DNA from: CAKZNE01 sp963976435
Lineage (GTDB): Bacteria > Bacteroidota > Bacteroidia > Flavobacteriales > Schleiferiaceae
DNA: 64,000 nucleotides
Assembly (NCBI GenBank): GCA_963976435.1
Contig: CAXBKQ010000003.1
Location: 124,001 to 188,000, forward strand
Reading direction: 5' to 3'
Positions 34,108 to 42,585 of this stretch are shown here, piece after piece (the stretch's first letter is position 1; every line of letters starts with the position of its first letter). A program made the translations under genes and the position numbers. The notes beneath the pieces were generated by a model, which saw nothing but the letters and a program-made list of their open reading frames with translations, did no database searches and was not told the DNA's origin.

Positions 34108-36015
34108 ATGGCCTATAAAATTTCTTCCTTCGAGGAATATCAATCCGAATATTCAAAAAGCATCGAGAATCCAGAACTTTTTTGGGAGTCTATTGCCCAA
34201 AATTTTCAATGGTCAAAGGACTGGGATAAAACCCTCGAATGGGATTTTAAAGGACCTAATATTAAATGGTTTAAAGGTGGGAAATTAAATATTACAGAAA
34301 ATTGTATTGATAGGCACCTTGAAAATAAAGGAGATCAAAAGGCTATTATTTGGGAGGCAAATGATCCACAAGAAGAAAGTAAAAGCTTAAGCTATAATGA
34401 GCTGCATTACGAAGTTTGTAAAATGGCAAATGTTCTTAAAGCCCATGGAATAGAAAAAGGAGATAGAGTTTGTTTTTATATGCCCATGATTTTTGAATTG
34501 GCTATTGCCGTATTAGCATGTGCCAGAATTGGAGCAATTCACTCTGTTGTTTTCGCAGGGTTTTCAGCCAAAGCTCTTGCAGATAGAATAAATGATGCCA
34601 GCTGTAAAATGCTAATTACCTCCGATGGAATTAATAGAGGAACAAAAAAAATACCCGCCAAAGATTTGGCAGATGAAGCTCTTAAAGAATGTCCTTCCAT
34701 AGAAACTGTATTGGTAAAAAGATGCTCTAATCTTGAAATCAATATGCTAGAAGGAAGAGATTTTGAAATTCCCGAAGAGCTGGCCAAAGTGGATAATAAC
34801 TGCCCCGCAGAACCCATGGATGCCGAAGACCCTTTATTTATCCTTTATACTTCCGGATCTACCGGCAAACCAAAAGGTGTAGTTCATAGCTGCGGTGGAT
34901 ATATGGTCTATACAGGATACTCTTTTGCCAATGTTTTTCAATATGAAAAAAGTGATATTTATTGGTGCACGGCAGATATTGGCTGGATTACTGGTCATTC
35001 GTATATTATTTATGGGCCCCTTTTAAATGGGGCAACTACAATAATGTTTGAAGGAATACCAAGCTTCCCAGATCCAGGACGATTTTGGGATATTGTAGAT
35101 AAACATAAAGTAAATCAGTTTTATACCGCTCCCACAGCCATCAGAGCACTAATGGCTTGTGATGACAAATTTGTTGAGGATAAAGACCTCTCTAGCCTTA
35201 AAGTAATTGGTTCGGTGGGTGAACCTATCAATGAAGAAGCCTGGCATTGGTATTTTGAAAAAATTGGTAAAGGGAATTGTAGCTTGGTGGATACTTGGTG
35301 GCAAACCGAAACAGGAGGAATTATGATTTCTGGATTGGGAAAGCACAGTCCTATGAAACCAGCACATGCAGGTTACCCATTGCCCGGTATCCAAACAGTT
35401 TTATTAGATCAATCGGGTAATGAAATTTTGGAGAATGGTAAGGAGGGATATCTGGCTATAAAGTTTCCATGGCCAAGTATTATTAGAACTACTTATGGCG
35501 ATCATGAAAGATGCAAAAAGGTTTATTTTTCTCATTATAATGGTTATTATTTCACTGGAGATGGAGCTAGAAGAGATGAAAATGGAATGTATAGAGTAAT
35601 CGGAAGAGTAGATGATGTAATTAATTGTTCTGGCCATAGATTGGGAACTGCTGAGGTTGAGGATGCTATTGATGAACATCCTGATGTTATAGAATCTGCC
35701 GTGGTAGCCTTTCCCCATGATATAAAAGGCCAAGGAATTTTTGCCTTTGTTATTTGTAAGGAAGGAGTAGGGCATGATGATGATTTGAGAGTAGAAATAT
35801 TAGAGGTAGTTACTAAGCATATTGGAAAAATCGCCAAACCCGATAAAATTTTATTTGTTGATGGATTGCCTAAAACCAGGTCTGGAAAAATAATGAGAAG
35901 GATATTAAGAAAAATTGCAGAAGGGGATAGCTCAAGCCTTGGTGATATTTCTACACTACTCGATCCCAATGTTGTAGAAGGCATAAAAGCTAAAGCTTTG
36001 GATTTAAAAGGATGA
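34108..36015 (+). CDS. acs: Acetate--CoA ligase (acetyl-CoA synthetase)
   Basis: Makes acetyl-CoA from acetate, ATP and CoA. The 635 residues start with the ACAS N-terminal domain and contain the P-loop LYTSGSTGKPKGVVHSCGG, the VDTWWQTETGG motif, and the catalytic C-terminal lysine in PKTRSGKIMRRILRKIA, which in other bacteria is a target of acetylation. A four-base overlap (ATGA) links it to a GNAT acetyltransferase. Position after the beta-oxidation genes fits acetate and acyl carbon use. Confidence 0.97.
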   Translation: MAYKISSFEEYQSEYSKSIENPELFWESIAQNFQWSKDWDKTLEWDFKGPNIKWFKGGKLNITENCIDRHLENKGDQKAIIWEANDPQEESKSLSYNELHYEVCKMANVLKAHGIEKGDRVCFYMPMIFELAIAVLACARIGAIHSVVFAGFSAKALADRINDASCKMLITSDGINRGTKKIPAKDLADEALKECPSIETVLVKRCSNLEINMLEGRDFEIPEELAKVDNNCPAEPMDAEDPLFILYTSGSTGKPKGVVHSCGGYMVYTGYSFANVFQYEKSDIYWCTADIGWITGHSYIIYGPLLNGATTIMFEGIPSFPDPGRFWDIVDKHKVNQFYTAPTAIRALMACDDKFVEDKDLSSLKVIGSVGEPINEEAWHWYFEKIGKGNCSLVDTWWQTETGGIMISGLGKHSPMKPAHAGYPLPGIQTVLLDQSGNEILENGKEGYLAIKFPWPSIIRTTYGDHERCKKVYFSHYNGYYFTGDGARRDENGMYRVIGRVDDVINCSGHRLGTAEVEDAIDEHPDVIESAVVAFPHDIKGQGIFAFVICKEGVGHDDDLRVEILEVVTKHIGKIAKPDKILFVDGLPKTRSGKIMRRILRKIAEGDSSSLGDISTLLDPNVVEGIKAKALDLKG

Positions 36016-36563
36016 ATATTGAACTAATCCACAATCCTCCAACTTTAGAAAATGAGGATTATCGTCTTCTTCCCCTTGGCCATGAACAAAAGCATCTGGT
36101 GTACTTAATAGTGAGTAATGAGAAAATAAGAAAGAGGATACATATGGATGTTTTAGACAGTCCAGAATTGTTTGAGCCCTGGTGGAAAGCTAGAATGGAT
36201 GCTTTGAAACAAGCTAAGCTGATGCATTGGCTGGTATTTTTGAAGAAATCAAACGCTTTTTGCGGACTGTTAACTCTTAAAGAAATCGATAGTTCTAGCC
36301 ACAGAGGGGAAATCGGTTATTCTTTTTTGCCCGAATATTGGGGTAGGGGAATTGCAAGTTCTTCCATAAAAATGCTTTTTCATTTTGCCATGTACGATTT
36401 AAAGCTACACTCCTTATTTGCCCAGGTTTTAGATTCTAATATGGCCTCCCAAAAGATCCTTACTAATTTGGGTTTTAAAAAGGAAGGACATTTTAATGAT
36501 TGCTATTTTCACAAAGGAGTATATTATGATATTCTTCAGTTTGGCTATATAAATCCCAAATAA
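36012..36563 (+). CDS. GNAT family N-acetyltransferase (RimJ/RimL type)
   Basis: A 183-residue GNAT protein. The acetyl-CoA-binding motif A region is GEIGYSFLPEYWGRGIASSSIKML near residues 97-120 (split for reading), followed by the beta-bulge segment SLFAQVLDSNMASQKILTNLGF. It acetylates an unknown amine. The four-base overlap with acs raises the possibility that it controls Acs by lysine acetylation, as AcuA or Pat do elsewhere, but RimJ/RimL-type GNATs have many substrates. Confidence 0.88.
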   Translation: MNIELIHNPPTLENEDYRLLPLGHEQKHLVYLIVSNEKIRKRIHMDVLDSPELFEPWWKARMDALKQAKLMHWLVFLKKSNAFCGLLTLKEIDSSSHRGEIGYSFLPEYWGRGIASSSIKMLFHFAMYDLKLHSLFAQVLDSNMASQKILTNLGFKKEGHFNDCYFHKGVYYDILQFGYINPK

Positions 36564-36594
36564 TTCGATTTAATAGGATTTTATTAAATTCGAA
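36564..36594. promoter_or_regulatory. AT-rich imperfect inverted repeat before the DUF2911 gene
   Basis: TTCGATTTAATA and TATTAAATTCGAA face each other over a 6-base spacer with one bulged base. No T-run follows, so it is more likely an operator or weak hairpin than a terminator. Confidence 0.3.
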
Positions 36595-36630
36595 AACCAT
36601 TCTGCTCGAGAACCACCTAATTTATTACTT

Positions 36631-37764
36631 ATGAAAAAAATTACTTCCGCCTTTATGGCAATGGTATTTTGCATTGCCGCAAATGCACAAATCAGCAGCC
36701 CACCAAGTGGGGCAAATCAAAAAGCTTCCGTTAGTCAATACATGGGTTTATGCCATGTAACGATTAACTATAATTCACCAGATGTAACCGCTCCAAATGG
36801 TCAATCACGTGAAGGTAAGATTTGGGGTCAATTAGTGCCTTATGGTTTAACAAACTTAAATTTTGGAGAAAGTAGTGATGAAAATCCTTCTCCTTGGCGA
36901 GCCGGAGCAAATGAAAATACCACCATTGAGTTTTCCCATGACATGGAGGTCGAAGGCAAAGCAATTAAAGCTGGTGTATATGGGCTTCATATGATAGTGG
37001 AGGAAAATGAATGGACCATCATATTTTCCAATAATTCAAGCTCTTGGGGAAGCTATTTTTATTATCCAGAGGAAGATGCTCTTCGAGTAAAGGTAAAACC
37101 GGAATCTGGAGAATATACGGAATGGTTAACCTTCGACTTTGAAAATCGTCAACTAGATCAATGCACGGCTTATTTGAAATGGGAGAAAATGAAAGTTGGT
37201 TTCAAAATTTCAGTTCCAAATATCAGTGAGCTTTATGCCGAAAAAATTGAAAGTGAACTAAAAGGATCTGTAGGCTTTAGTTGGCAATCTTGGAATCAGG
37301 CGGCGAACTTTTTTGTGAATAATAATTTAGATTTAGAAAAGGCTCTCTATTTTTCCGATCAAGCGGTGAATGGTTCTTTTGTTGGACAAAAAAACTTTTC
37401 TACACTGTCTACCAAAGCAGCGGTTTTAGAGGCGATGGGTAAAAGTAAAGAGGCAATGGATCTATTAAAAGAAGCTTTAGAACACCCAAGTGCAAATGTT
37501 TTTCAAATACATGGTTTGGGTAGATCATATATCGCTAAAGGAAAAAATAAGGAGGCTATGGATATTTTTGAATGGAATGCCAAGCGTTTCCCAAAAACCT
37601 GGCCTATAAATGTTGGTCTTGCTAGAGGATATTCAGCCAATGGCAAATACAAAAAAGCTTTAAAATATGCAGAGATGGCTTTTAAAGAAGCACCAGACAA
37701 ATTGAATAAGGACAGTATGGCTGCTGCCATTGAAAAACTTAAAAAGGGAGAAGACATCAACTAA
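36631..37764 (+). CDS. DUF2911 and TPR domain secreted protein
   Basis: A 377-residue protein with signal peptide (MKKITSAFMAMVFCIAANAQ), a DUF2911 domain (about residues 30-170, with ASVSQYMGLCHVTINYNSPD and IWGQLVPYGLTNL) and TPR repeats toward the C-terminus (about 210-360, for example NKEAMDIFEWNAKRFPKTW). DUF2911 proteins are widespread in Bacteroidota and have no known function. It is likely periplasmic. A bidirectional terminator follows. Confidence 0.9.
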   Translation: MKKITSAFMAMVFCIAANAQISSPPSGANQKASVSQYMGLCHVTINYNSPDVTAPNGQSREGKIWGQLVPYGLTNLNFGESSDENPSPWRAGANENTTIEFSHDMEVEGKAIKAGVYGLHMIVEENEWTIIFSNNSSSWGSYFYYPEEDALRVKVKPESGEYTEWLTFDFENRQLDQCTAYLKWEKMKVGFKISVPNISELYAEKIESELKGSVGFSWQSWNQAANFFVNNNLDLEKALYFSDQAVNGSFVGQKNFSTLSTKAAVLEAMGKSKEAMDLLKEALEHPSANVFQIHGLGRSYIAKGKNKEAMDIFEWNAKRFPKTWPINVGLARGYSANGKYKKALKYAEMAFKEAPDKLNKDSMAAAIEKLKKGEDIN

Positions 37765-37771
37765 TTATTAG

Positions 37772-37800
37772 GGCCTGAAATTTTATTTCAGGCCTTTTTT
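37772..37800. terminator. Terminator between convergent genes
   Basis: A 9-base perfect stem (GGCCTGAAA at 37772-37780 with TTTCAGGCC at 37786-37794), 5-base loop, followed on the plus strand by a T-run. It ends the DUF2911 gene; the thioesterase stop codon begins inside the T-run. Confidence 0.8.
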
Positions 37801-38201
37801 TAGGTCTCGTCAACTCTATCTCTTACATAGCTGATTTCCGTTTTACCATGAGCTTTGGGCTTTCCATCTTCTCCTAAATTTACAAATACAAGCTTATCGA
37901 TAGATAAAATTGGCTCTCTGGTAAGTTTATTTCTAACCTCACATCTCATCGTTATTGAGCTCCTTCCAAATTCTGTGGCAACAATACCTAATTCAATGAT
38001 ATCCCCTTTAACGGGAGCAGTAATAAAATTTATTTCTGATATTAACTTCGTTACCACTTTGGGGTTCTCCAATTGAATTATAGCATAGATAACAGATTCT
38101 TCATCAATCCATTTCAAAAGGCTTCCTCCAAAAAGTGTATTATTTGGGTTTAAATCCTCTGGTTTTACCCATTTTCGGGTGTGAAATTTTAATTCTGCCA
38201 T
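37800..38201 (-). CDS. Acyl-CoA thioesterase (hotdog fold)
   Basis: A 133-residue hotdog protein of the YciA/BFIT type that hydrolyses acyl-CoA to free acid and CoA. It has the active-site block NPNNTLFGGSLLKWIDEES, where Asp/Glu residues act on the thioester, and the downstream GRSSITMRCEVRN strand. It is three bases after the SRPBCC gene stop on the same strand and is co-transcribed. Near the beta-oxidation block, but on the other strand. Confidence 0.9.
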   Translation of the reverse strand: MAELKFHTRKWVKPEDLNPNNTLFGGSLLKWIDEESVIYAIIQLENPKVVTKLISEINFITAPVKGDIIELGIVATEFGRSSITMRCEVRNKLTREPILSIDKLVFVNLGEDGKPKAHGKTEISYVRDRVDET

Positions 38202-38204
38202 TTA

Positions 38205-38654
38205 TTACTTTTTTGATTCTTCCTCGGCAAAGGCTTTAAATTGTTCCATATACTTGCAAGATTGCTTTTTAAATGCTCCGGGCATCAAAAATCCAATTAT
38301 TTTCATTCCTAAAGTGCTAAATTGAAATTCACTATCTGATACCCAGGTAGTTTGCTGAGGTCCATTTGCAATAAATCTATTTTTTTGGATATTGAATACC
38401 CCCTTAGTTTCATAAGTGCTAACCATTTCTTCTGGAAAATTATTCTTTTCGATGGTTTCTTTTAATGTCATGGTTTTATTCTTGGTTCTCTTAAAAACCA
38501 TATTCATTGTAGAGCCTTCAGCCCCAGGTTCACCTTCCAAAAATTCGTAAGAAATAAGGTCGGGCTGCCATCTTTTTAAATTTTCGGCATTGTCAAAAAG
38601 CTCAATAACCTTCTCTCTAGAAAGGTTGATTTCAATACTGTTGGAATATTTCAT
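38205..38654 (-). CDS. SRPBCC family protein
   Basis: A 149-residue START/Bet-v1-like protein with the polyketide-cyclase-type pattern: start YSNSIEINLSREKVIELFDN, middle RWQPDLISYEFLEGEPG and an amphipathic C-terminal helix (KKQSCKYMEQFKAFAEEE). It binds a hydrophobic ligand or acts as a cyclase; the ligand is unknown. First gene of a two-gene operon with the thioesterase. Confidence 0.85.
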   Translation of the reverse strand: MKYSNSIEINLSREKVIELFDNAENLKRWQPDLISYEFLEGEPGAEGSTMNMVFKRTKNKTMTLKETIEKNNFPEEMVSTYETKGVFNIQKNRFIANGPQQTTWVSDSEFQFSTLGMKIIGFLMPGAFKKQSCKYMEQFKAFAEEESKK

Positions 38655-38791
38655 TTTGCTTAGTTTAGATTTTAAATGTATTAAGAATTTTCTAAAACTA
38701 AAACTTTAGTTCATTTAATATTGGCCTATTATTCCTCACTATTCAAAAACTTTAATTTAATTCGCATAATGCTTCCTTTATAAAAATCTTT

Positions 38792-40030
38792 ATGATTAAA
38801 ATCAGACCATTCAAAGCCAGCCGACCACCACGTGATAAAGCCTATCTCGTTGCAACAAGATCTTATATGTCCTATTCGGACCAGCAATTGGATGATAAAT
38901 TGGAGAATAATCCTTTCACCTTTCTTCATGTGATTAATTCTGCGGATATCCGTAAGCTACCTTTTGGAGAAAGTAAATACAAAAAGGTAAAAGAGAATTT
39001 TCATCTTTTTGAAGAAGAGGATATTTTTCGTGAAGATGAAAAGGAAGGTTTTTACCTCTACAGACAGGTAAAAGATGGAAATGAATATATAGGAATAATT
39101 TCAGCAGTTTCTGTTCTTGACTATCAAAATGGAAAGATTAAAAAACACGAAAACACCCTTACCCAAAGGGAGGAGATGTTTACCGACTATCTAGAAACAA
39201 CAGGTTTTAATGCAGAACCAGTTTTGCTTACCTATAAAGATGATCTTCGACTAGATAGGATATTTGCTAGGTATATCGAGAAAAGACCTGAATATGAGTT
39301 TACCTCCACAGATAGAGTATTGCACCAAATGTGGGTAATTGATGATAGCAAGGATATCGAAAATATTAGTCTTGCCTTTAAGGATCAGGAGGCATTATAT
39401 ATTGCCGATGGGCATCATAGAAGCGCTAGTTCTTCAAAACTCTTTGAAAGAGCTAAGGAGAAAGGGGTAGGAGAAGATTCTCTTCAAGCCTATTTTATGG
39501 CCTTTTTAATTGGTGAAGAACAAATGAAAATCTATGATTTTAATAGATTAGTAAAAGGCCTTAATGATTTGTCAAAAAATCAATTGATCAAAGCCTTGCA
39601 AAAGGATTTTTTAATTGAGAAAAAACAAAATGAAGCTTATAGACCGGGGAAATTACACGAGATAAGCATGTATTTAAAAGGTGAATGGTATAAGTTAGTT
39701 CCTAAAACTGGAACCTTTGATCCTGGTGATGCTATTGATCATTTGGATACCAGGATTTTATCCAAATTAATTTTGAAGCCTATTTTGGGGATTAAAAATC
39801 TAAAAACAGATCAAAGAATAGGGTTTTTACCTGGGACAGAAGGTCTTGATGGTTTGCAAAGGAAGGTTGACAATAAGGAATTTGACATTGCCTTCGCCCT
39901 TTTTCCGGTTACCATAAAACAATTAAAAAGGGTGGCAGATGAGAACGAAACCATGCCTCCAAAAAGTACTTATATAGAACCCAAACTAAGAAGTGGATTA
40001 ACGGTTTATAAATTTGGTAGCAAAGACTAG
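38792..40030 (+). CDS. DUF1015 family protein
   Basis: A 412-residue DUF1015 protein. Family features are the start IKIRPFKASRPPRDKAYLVA, the segment YIADGHHRSASS near residue 205 and the end segment MPPKSTYIEPKLRSGLTVY. The conserved GHHR resembles ATP/sugar-kinase-like catalytic sites, and members are proposed to be kinases in serine-related metabolism; here no serA or serC is adjacent. Its end overlaps the thioredoxin-like gene by four bases tail to tail. Confidence 0.9.
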   Translation: MIKIRPFKASRPPRDKAYLVATRSYMSYSDQQLDDKLENNPFTFLHVINSADIRKLPFGESKYKKVKENFHLFEEEDIFREDEKEGFYLYRQVKDGNEYIGIISAVSVLDYQNGKIKKHENTLTQREEMFTDYLETTGFNAEPVLLTYKDDLRLDRIFARYIEKRPEYEFTSTDRVLHQMWVIDDSKDIENISLAFKDQEALYIADGHHRSASSSKLFERAKEKGVGEDSLQAYFMAFLIGEEQMKIYDFNRLVKGLNDLSKNQLIKALQKDFLIEKKQNEAYRPGKLHEISMYLKGEWYKLVPKTGTFDPGDAIDHLDTRILSKLILKPILGIKNLKTDQRIGFLPGTEGLDGLQRKVDNKEFDIAFALFPVTIKQLKRVADENETMPPKSTYIEPKLRSGLTVYKFGSKD

Positions 40031-40545
40031 TCCTGTGCTTTCTTTTGCTTTAGCTTGTAATCCTCAAAGGTCCCTTGTAAATAGTGATCTTCAATAATAT
40101 AACTGAGAATAAGCAAGAATTCTTCTGGACCTTTATAACCTGGCCAGGGTCTAATAAGATTTAAATTCTCATCTAAATAAACAATGGAAGGATAGGCTAG
40201 GCGTCCCTGAAGCAGGAGGGCGGCTAATTCATTATATCCCCTTCTTCCCTTAGCTACAAATTTATAAGTCTTGCCTTTAAAAACGATGCTATCTTTTTGT
40301 TCCCCATCTAGTTTTACGGCATAGTATTTTTCATTCACCAATTTGGCAACTTCCTCTTTTTGAAAGGTGTTGGCATCCATCCTTTTACACCATCCGCACC
40401 AATCTGTATAAACGTCAATTAGGATTTTTTTTGGTTGCTTTTTGGATGCTGCTTCAGCCTCCTCAATACTCATCCAATTAATTTTTTCTTGACCGAGTAG
40501 GCAGGTGCTAAAAAATAGTAATAGGGCGAAGCTTGATGTTTTCAT
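40027..40545 (-). CDS. Secreted thioredoxin-fold protein
   Basis: A 172-residue protein with signal peptide (MKTSSFALLLFFSTCLLGQ) and a thioredoxin-like domain of the DUF255/Thioredoxin_7 kind. The redox motif is WCGWCKRMD near residue 48. Likely acts as a periplasmic disulfide reductase or oxidase. The cis-Pro is probably in RLAYPSIVYLDEN. Confidence 0.9.
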   Translation of the reverse strand: MKTSSFALLLFFSTCLLGQEKINWMSIEEAEAASKKQPKKILIDVYTDWCGWCKRMDANTFQKEEVAKLVNEKYYAVKLDGEQKDSIVFKGKTYKFVAKGRRGYNELAALLLQGRLAYPSIVYLDENLNLIRPWPGYKGPEEFLLILSYIIEDHYLQGTFEDYKLKQKKAQD

Positions 40546-40565
40546 GAAATTCTAGTTTAGGCTTT

Positions 40566-40573
40566 CAAATTTA
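40566..40573 (-). promoter_or_regulatory. Minus-7 promoter element for the thioredoxin-like gene
   Basis: The minus strand reads TAAATTTG (TAnnTTTG), 21 bases before ATG 40545. Confidence 0.5.
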
Positions 40574-40682
40574 ATGATATTAAATAATTAGGGCAATACA
40601 AGGTATAAGAATCAAATATCATCCACCCATCATTAATGAAATTATCTAAAAAAATGTCATTTAAATAAATCTTAAAAAAACA

Positions 40683-40714
40683 AAACCCTGTTGAAGTAAT
40701 TTCCAACAGGGTTT
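40683..40714 (-). terminator. Terminator after the POT transporter gene
   Basis: An 11-base perfect stem (AAACCCTGTTG at 40683-40693 with CAACAGGGTTT at 40704-40714) and a 10-base loop, followed on the minus strand by a T-rich stretch. A smaller hairpin (GCCTTTT with AAAAGGC, 40736-40752) lies just before it, downstream of the same stop codon. Confidence 0.75.
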
Positions 40715-40760
40715 ATTTTCGATTAAAACAATTAGGCCTTTTTCGAAAAGGCTTGGAATA

Positions 40761-42530
40761 TTATTCCGTTTTCATTTCAATATCCTCAGCTCCATGGGTT
40801 AATTTTTTCAACCTTTTTAGGAAGGCTAAAAGTAAAATACCAAAGGCAACGGTAAAGAGAGTTAAGTAAAGGAAGGTTTTATATTCCTGTTTATTTTGCT
40901 GCTCCTCTACAACGAAAGAAACCCCATAATTTTTACCATCTCCCTTATTTTCTACCACTTGGGCTGCATCCTTATCTTTTTCAAAAAACAAACGCGCATG
41001 ATGTGGATTTTCTTGGCTAATGCTTTTTTCTTCTAAATAGGATTTTAAATTTTCCCTTCCTTCCTCGCTAAGGTCGAAATAAGAGTTTAATTCCTCCTTA
41101 GATTCATATTCTTGAAATTGTACTTCACCATTGGCAAGGAATACATCTGCTTTAATGGGAAAGTTTTTATCTTCATTTATAGGATAATCAAAAACTTTAT
41201 GGATTCCATCCTTGGTTTTAACCTCGATACTATCCTTAGAAGTGAAATTGTAAATCATCTCCTTACTGGCAGTCATTTCCCCTGAATAGGGTTCTAATTG
41301 CGATGCTTCTCCAATACTTCCCGCAAGTTTATTTCCAAATCCTGTAGCGGCGAAATATACTCCCATCATTATAGATGCATATTTTACCGGAGCCAATTTG
41401 GTAATAAAGGATAAGGATACTGGTGATAGACAAAGCTCTCCAATGGTATGGAATAAATAGGCCATAAAAATCCAGAACATAGCCGCTTTTCCAAAGGTTT
41501 CAGAAGAAGCTTCTTTGGAAGCGAACATCATAAACACAAAACCGAATCCCATAATTATGGTACCAACAGCCATTTTTGCCAAGGAAGAAGATTCTCTTCC
41601 CTTCTTTTTCCACCAAATCCAATAAGCTCCTACAGCTGTACCAAAAATGATAATATAACCAGCATTTAAAGATTGGAAAACAGCAGCTGGAATTTCTTCC
41701 AACCAAGAAAGTCCAAGAACACGATCTACTTTTAAATCAGTATAAAGGTTTAATAAACCACCAGCTTGTTCAAAAGCTCCCCAGAATACTACAACAATAA
41801 GGAAGGAAATCAATAGTACAATTACTCTATCCTTTTCGATTTTTGTCAATGGCTTTTTAGCCAACTCTGGATCTACACCAGAGGATTTATCTCCAATAAA
41901 ATTTCCAACATGGCTTAGATGCTTTTGGCCTGCGATATAAACTATCTGCCCTAATAACATACCTATACCGGCAAGTCCAAATCCATAGTGCCATCCATAA
42001 AGGTAGGCTACTAATCCAACTGAAATACCAGATAAAAATGCTCCGATATTGATTCCGATATAAAAAATGGTAAAACCAGCATCTCTGCGAATATCTCCTG
42101 GCTGGTATAATCCTCCAACCATGGTAGAAATATTTGGTTTTAATCCACCTACTCCAAGAATAATTAAAATAAGACCAGTAAAAAATGCCCAATCTTGTGG
42201 GATGGCCAGAATACCATGACCTAAACATAGAAGAATACCACCCAGCATAACGGTCTTTTTCTGACCCAATATTTTATCAGCAATAATACCACCAGGGATA
42301 GAGGCCACATATACCAACATGGTATACCAACCATAGAGCCATAAAGCATCTTTATTAGACCATCCTAATCCGGGGTCAACTGCTGTTGCTGAAGTAGCAA
42401 CGTATAAGGCAAGTATTCCGCGCATTCCATAATAGGAAAAGCGCTCCCACATTTCTGTAAAGAATAAAACAAATAGGCCTACAGGGTGGCCAAGAAATTC
42501 CTTTTGTTTTATTTGAGCAACATCTGACAT
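40761..42530 (-). CDS. Peptide MFS transporter (POT/PTR2 family)
   Basis: Proton-driven importer of di- and tripeptides, 589 residues. The family motif FFTEMWERFSYYGMRGILALY sits in the first helix, and the second motif FYIGINIGAFLSGI near residue 155 is present; E/R residues in ERFSYYG drive proton coupling. Fourteen helices are expected. A periplasmic loop of about 130 residues is inserted before the last helix (with EKDKDAAQVVEN), typical of Bacteroidota POT proteins. It lies 55 bases after the DPP IV-like gene on the same strand and so probably shares its transcript. Confidence 0.95.
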   Translation of the reverse strand: MSDVAQIKQKEFLGHPVGLFVLFFTEMWERFSYYGMRGILALYVATSATAVDPGLGWSNKDALWLYGWYTMLVYVASIPGGIIADKILGQKKTVMLGGILLCLGHGILAIPQDWAFFTGLILIILGVGGLKPNISTMVGGLYQPGDIRRDAGFTIFYIGINIGAFLSGISVGLVAYLYGWHYGFGLAGIGMLLGQIVYIAGQKHLSHVGNFIGDKSSGVDPELAKKPLTKIEKDRVIVLLISFLIVVVFWGAFEQAGGLLNLYTDLKVDRVLGLSWLEEIPAAVFQSLNAGYIIIFGTAVGAYWIWWKKKGRESSSLAKMAVGTIIMGFGFVFMMFASKEASSETFGKAAMFWIFMAYLFHTIGELCLSPVSLSFITKLAPVKYASIMMGVYFAATGFGNKLAGSIGEASQLEPYSGEMTASKEMIYNFTSKDSIEVKTKDGIHKVFDYPINEDKNFPIKADVFLANGEVQFQEYESKEELNSYFDLSEEGRENLKSYLEEKSISQENPHHARLFFEKDKDAAQVVENKGDGKNYGVSFVVEEQQNKQEYKTFLYLTLFTVAFGILLLAFLKRLKKLTHGAEDIEMKTE

Positions 42531-42585
42531 ATTTAGTTTGAGTTATAAATTGTAATGTATGAATTCGAAAAGTATGAAATCCTTC

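Noticed and set aside
35404..35775. Minus-strand reading frame of 123 residues inside acs
   Set aside because: It overlaps acs, whose own frame has all family motifs; the antisense product has no recognisable domain.
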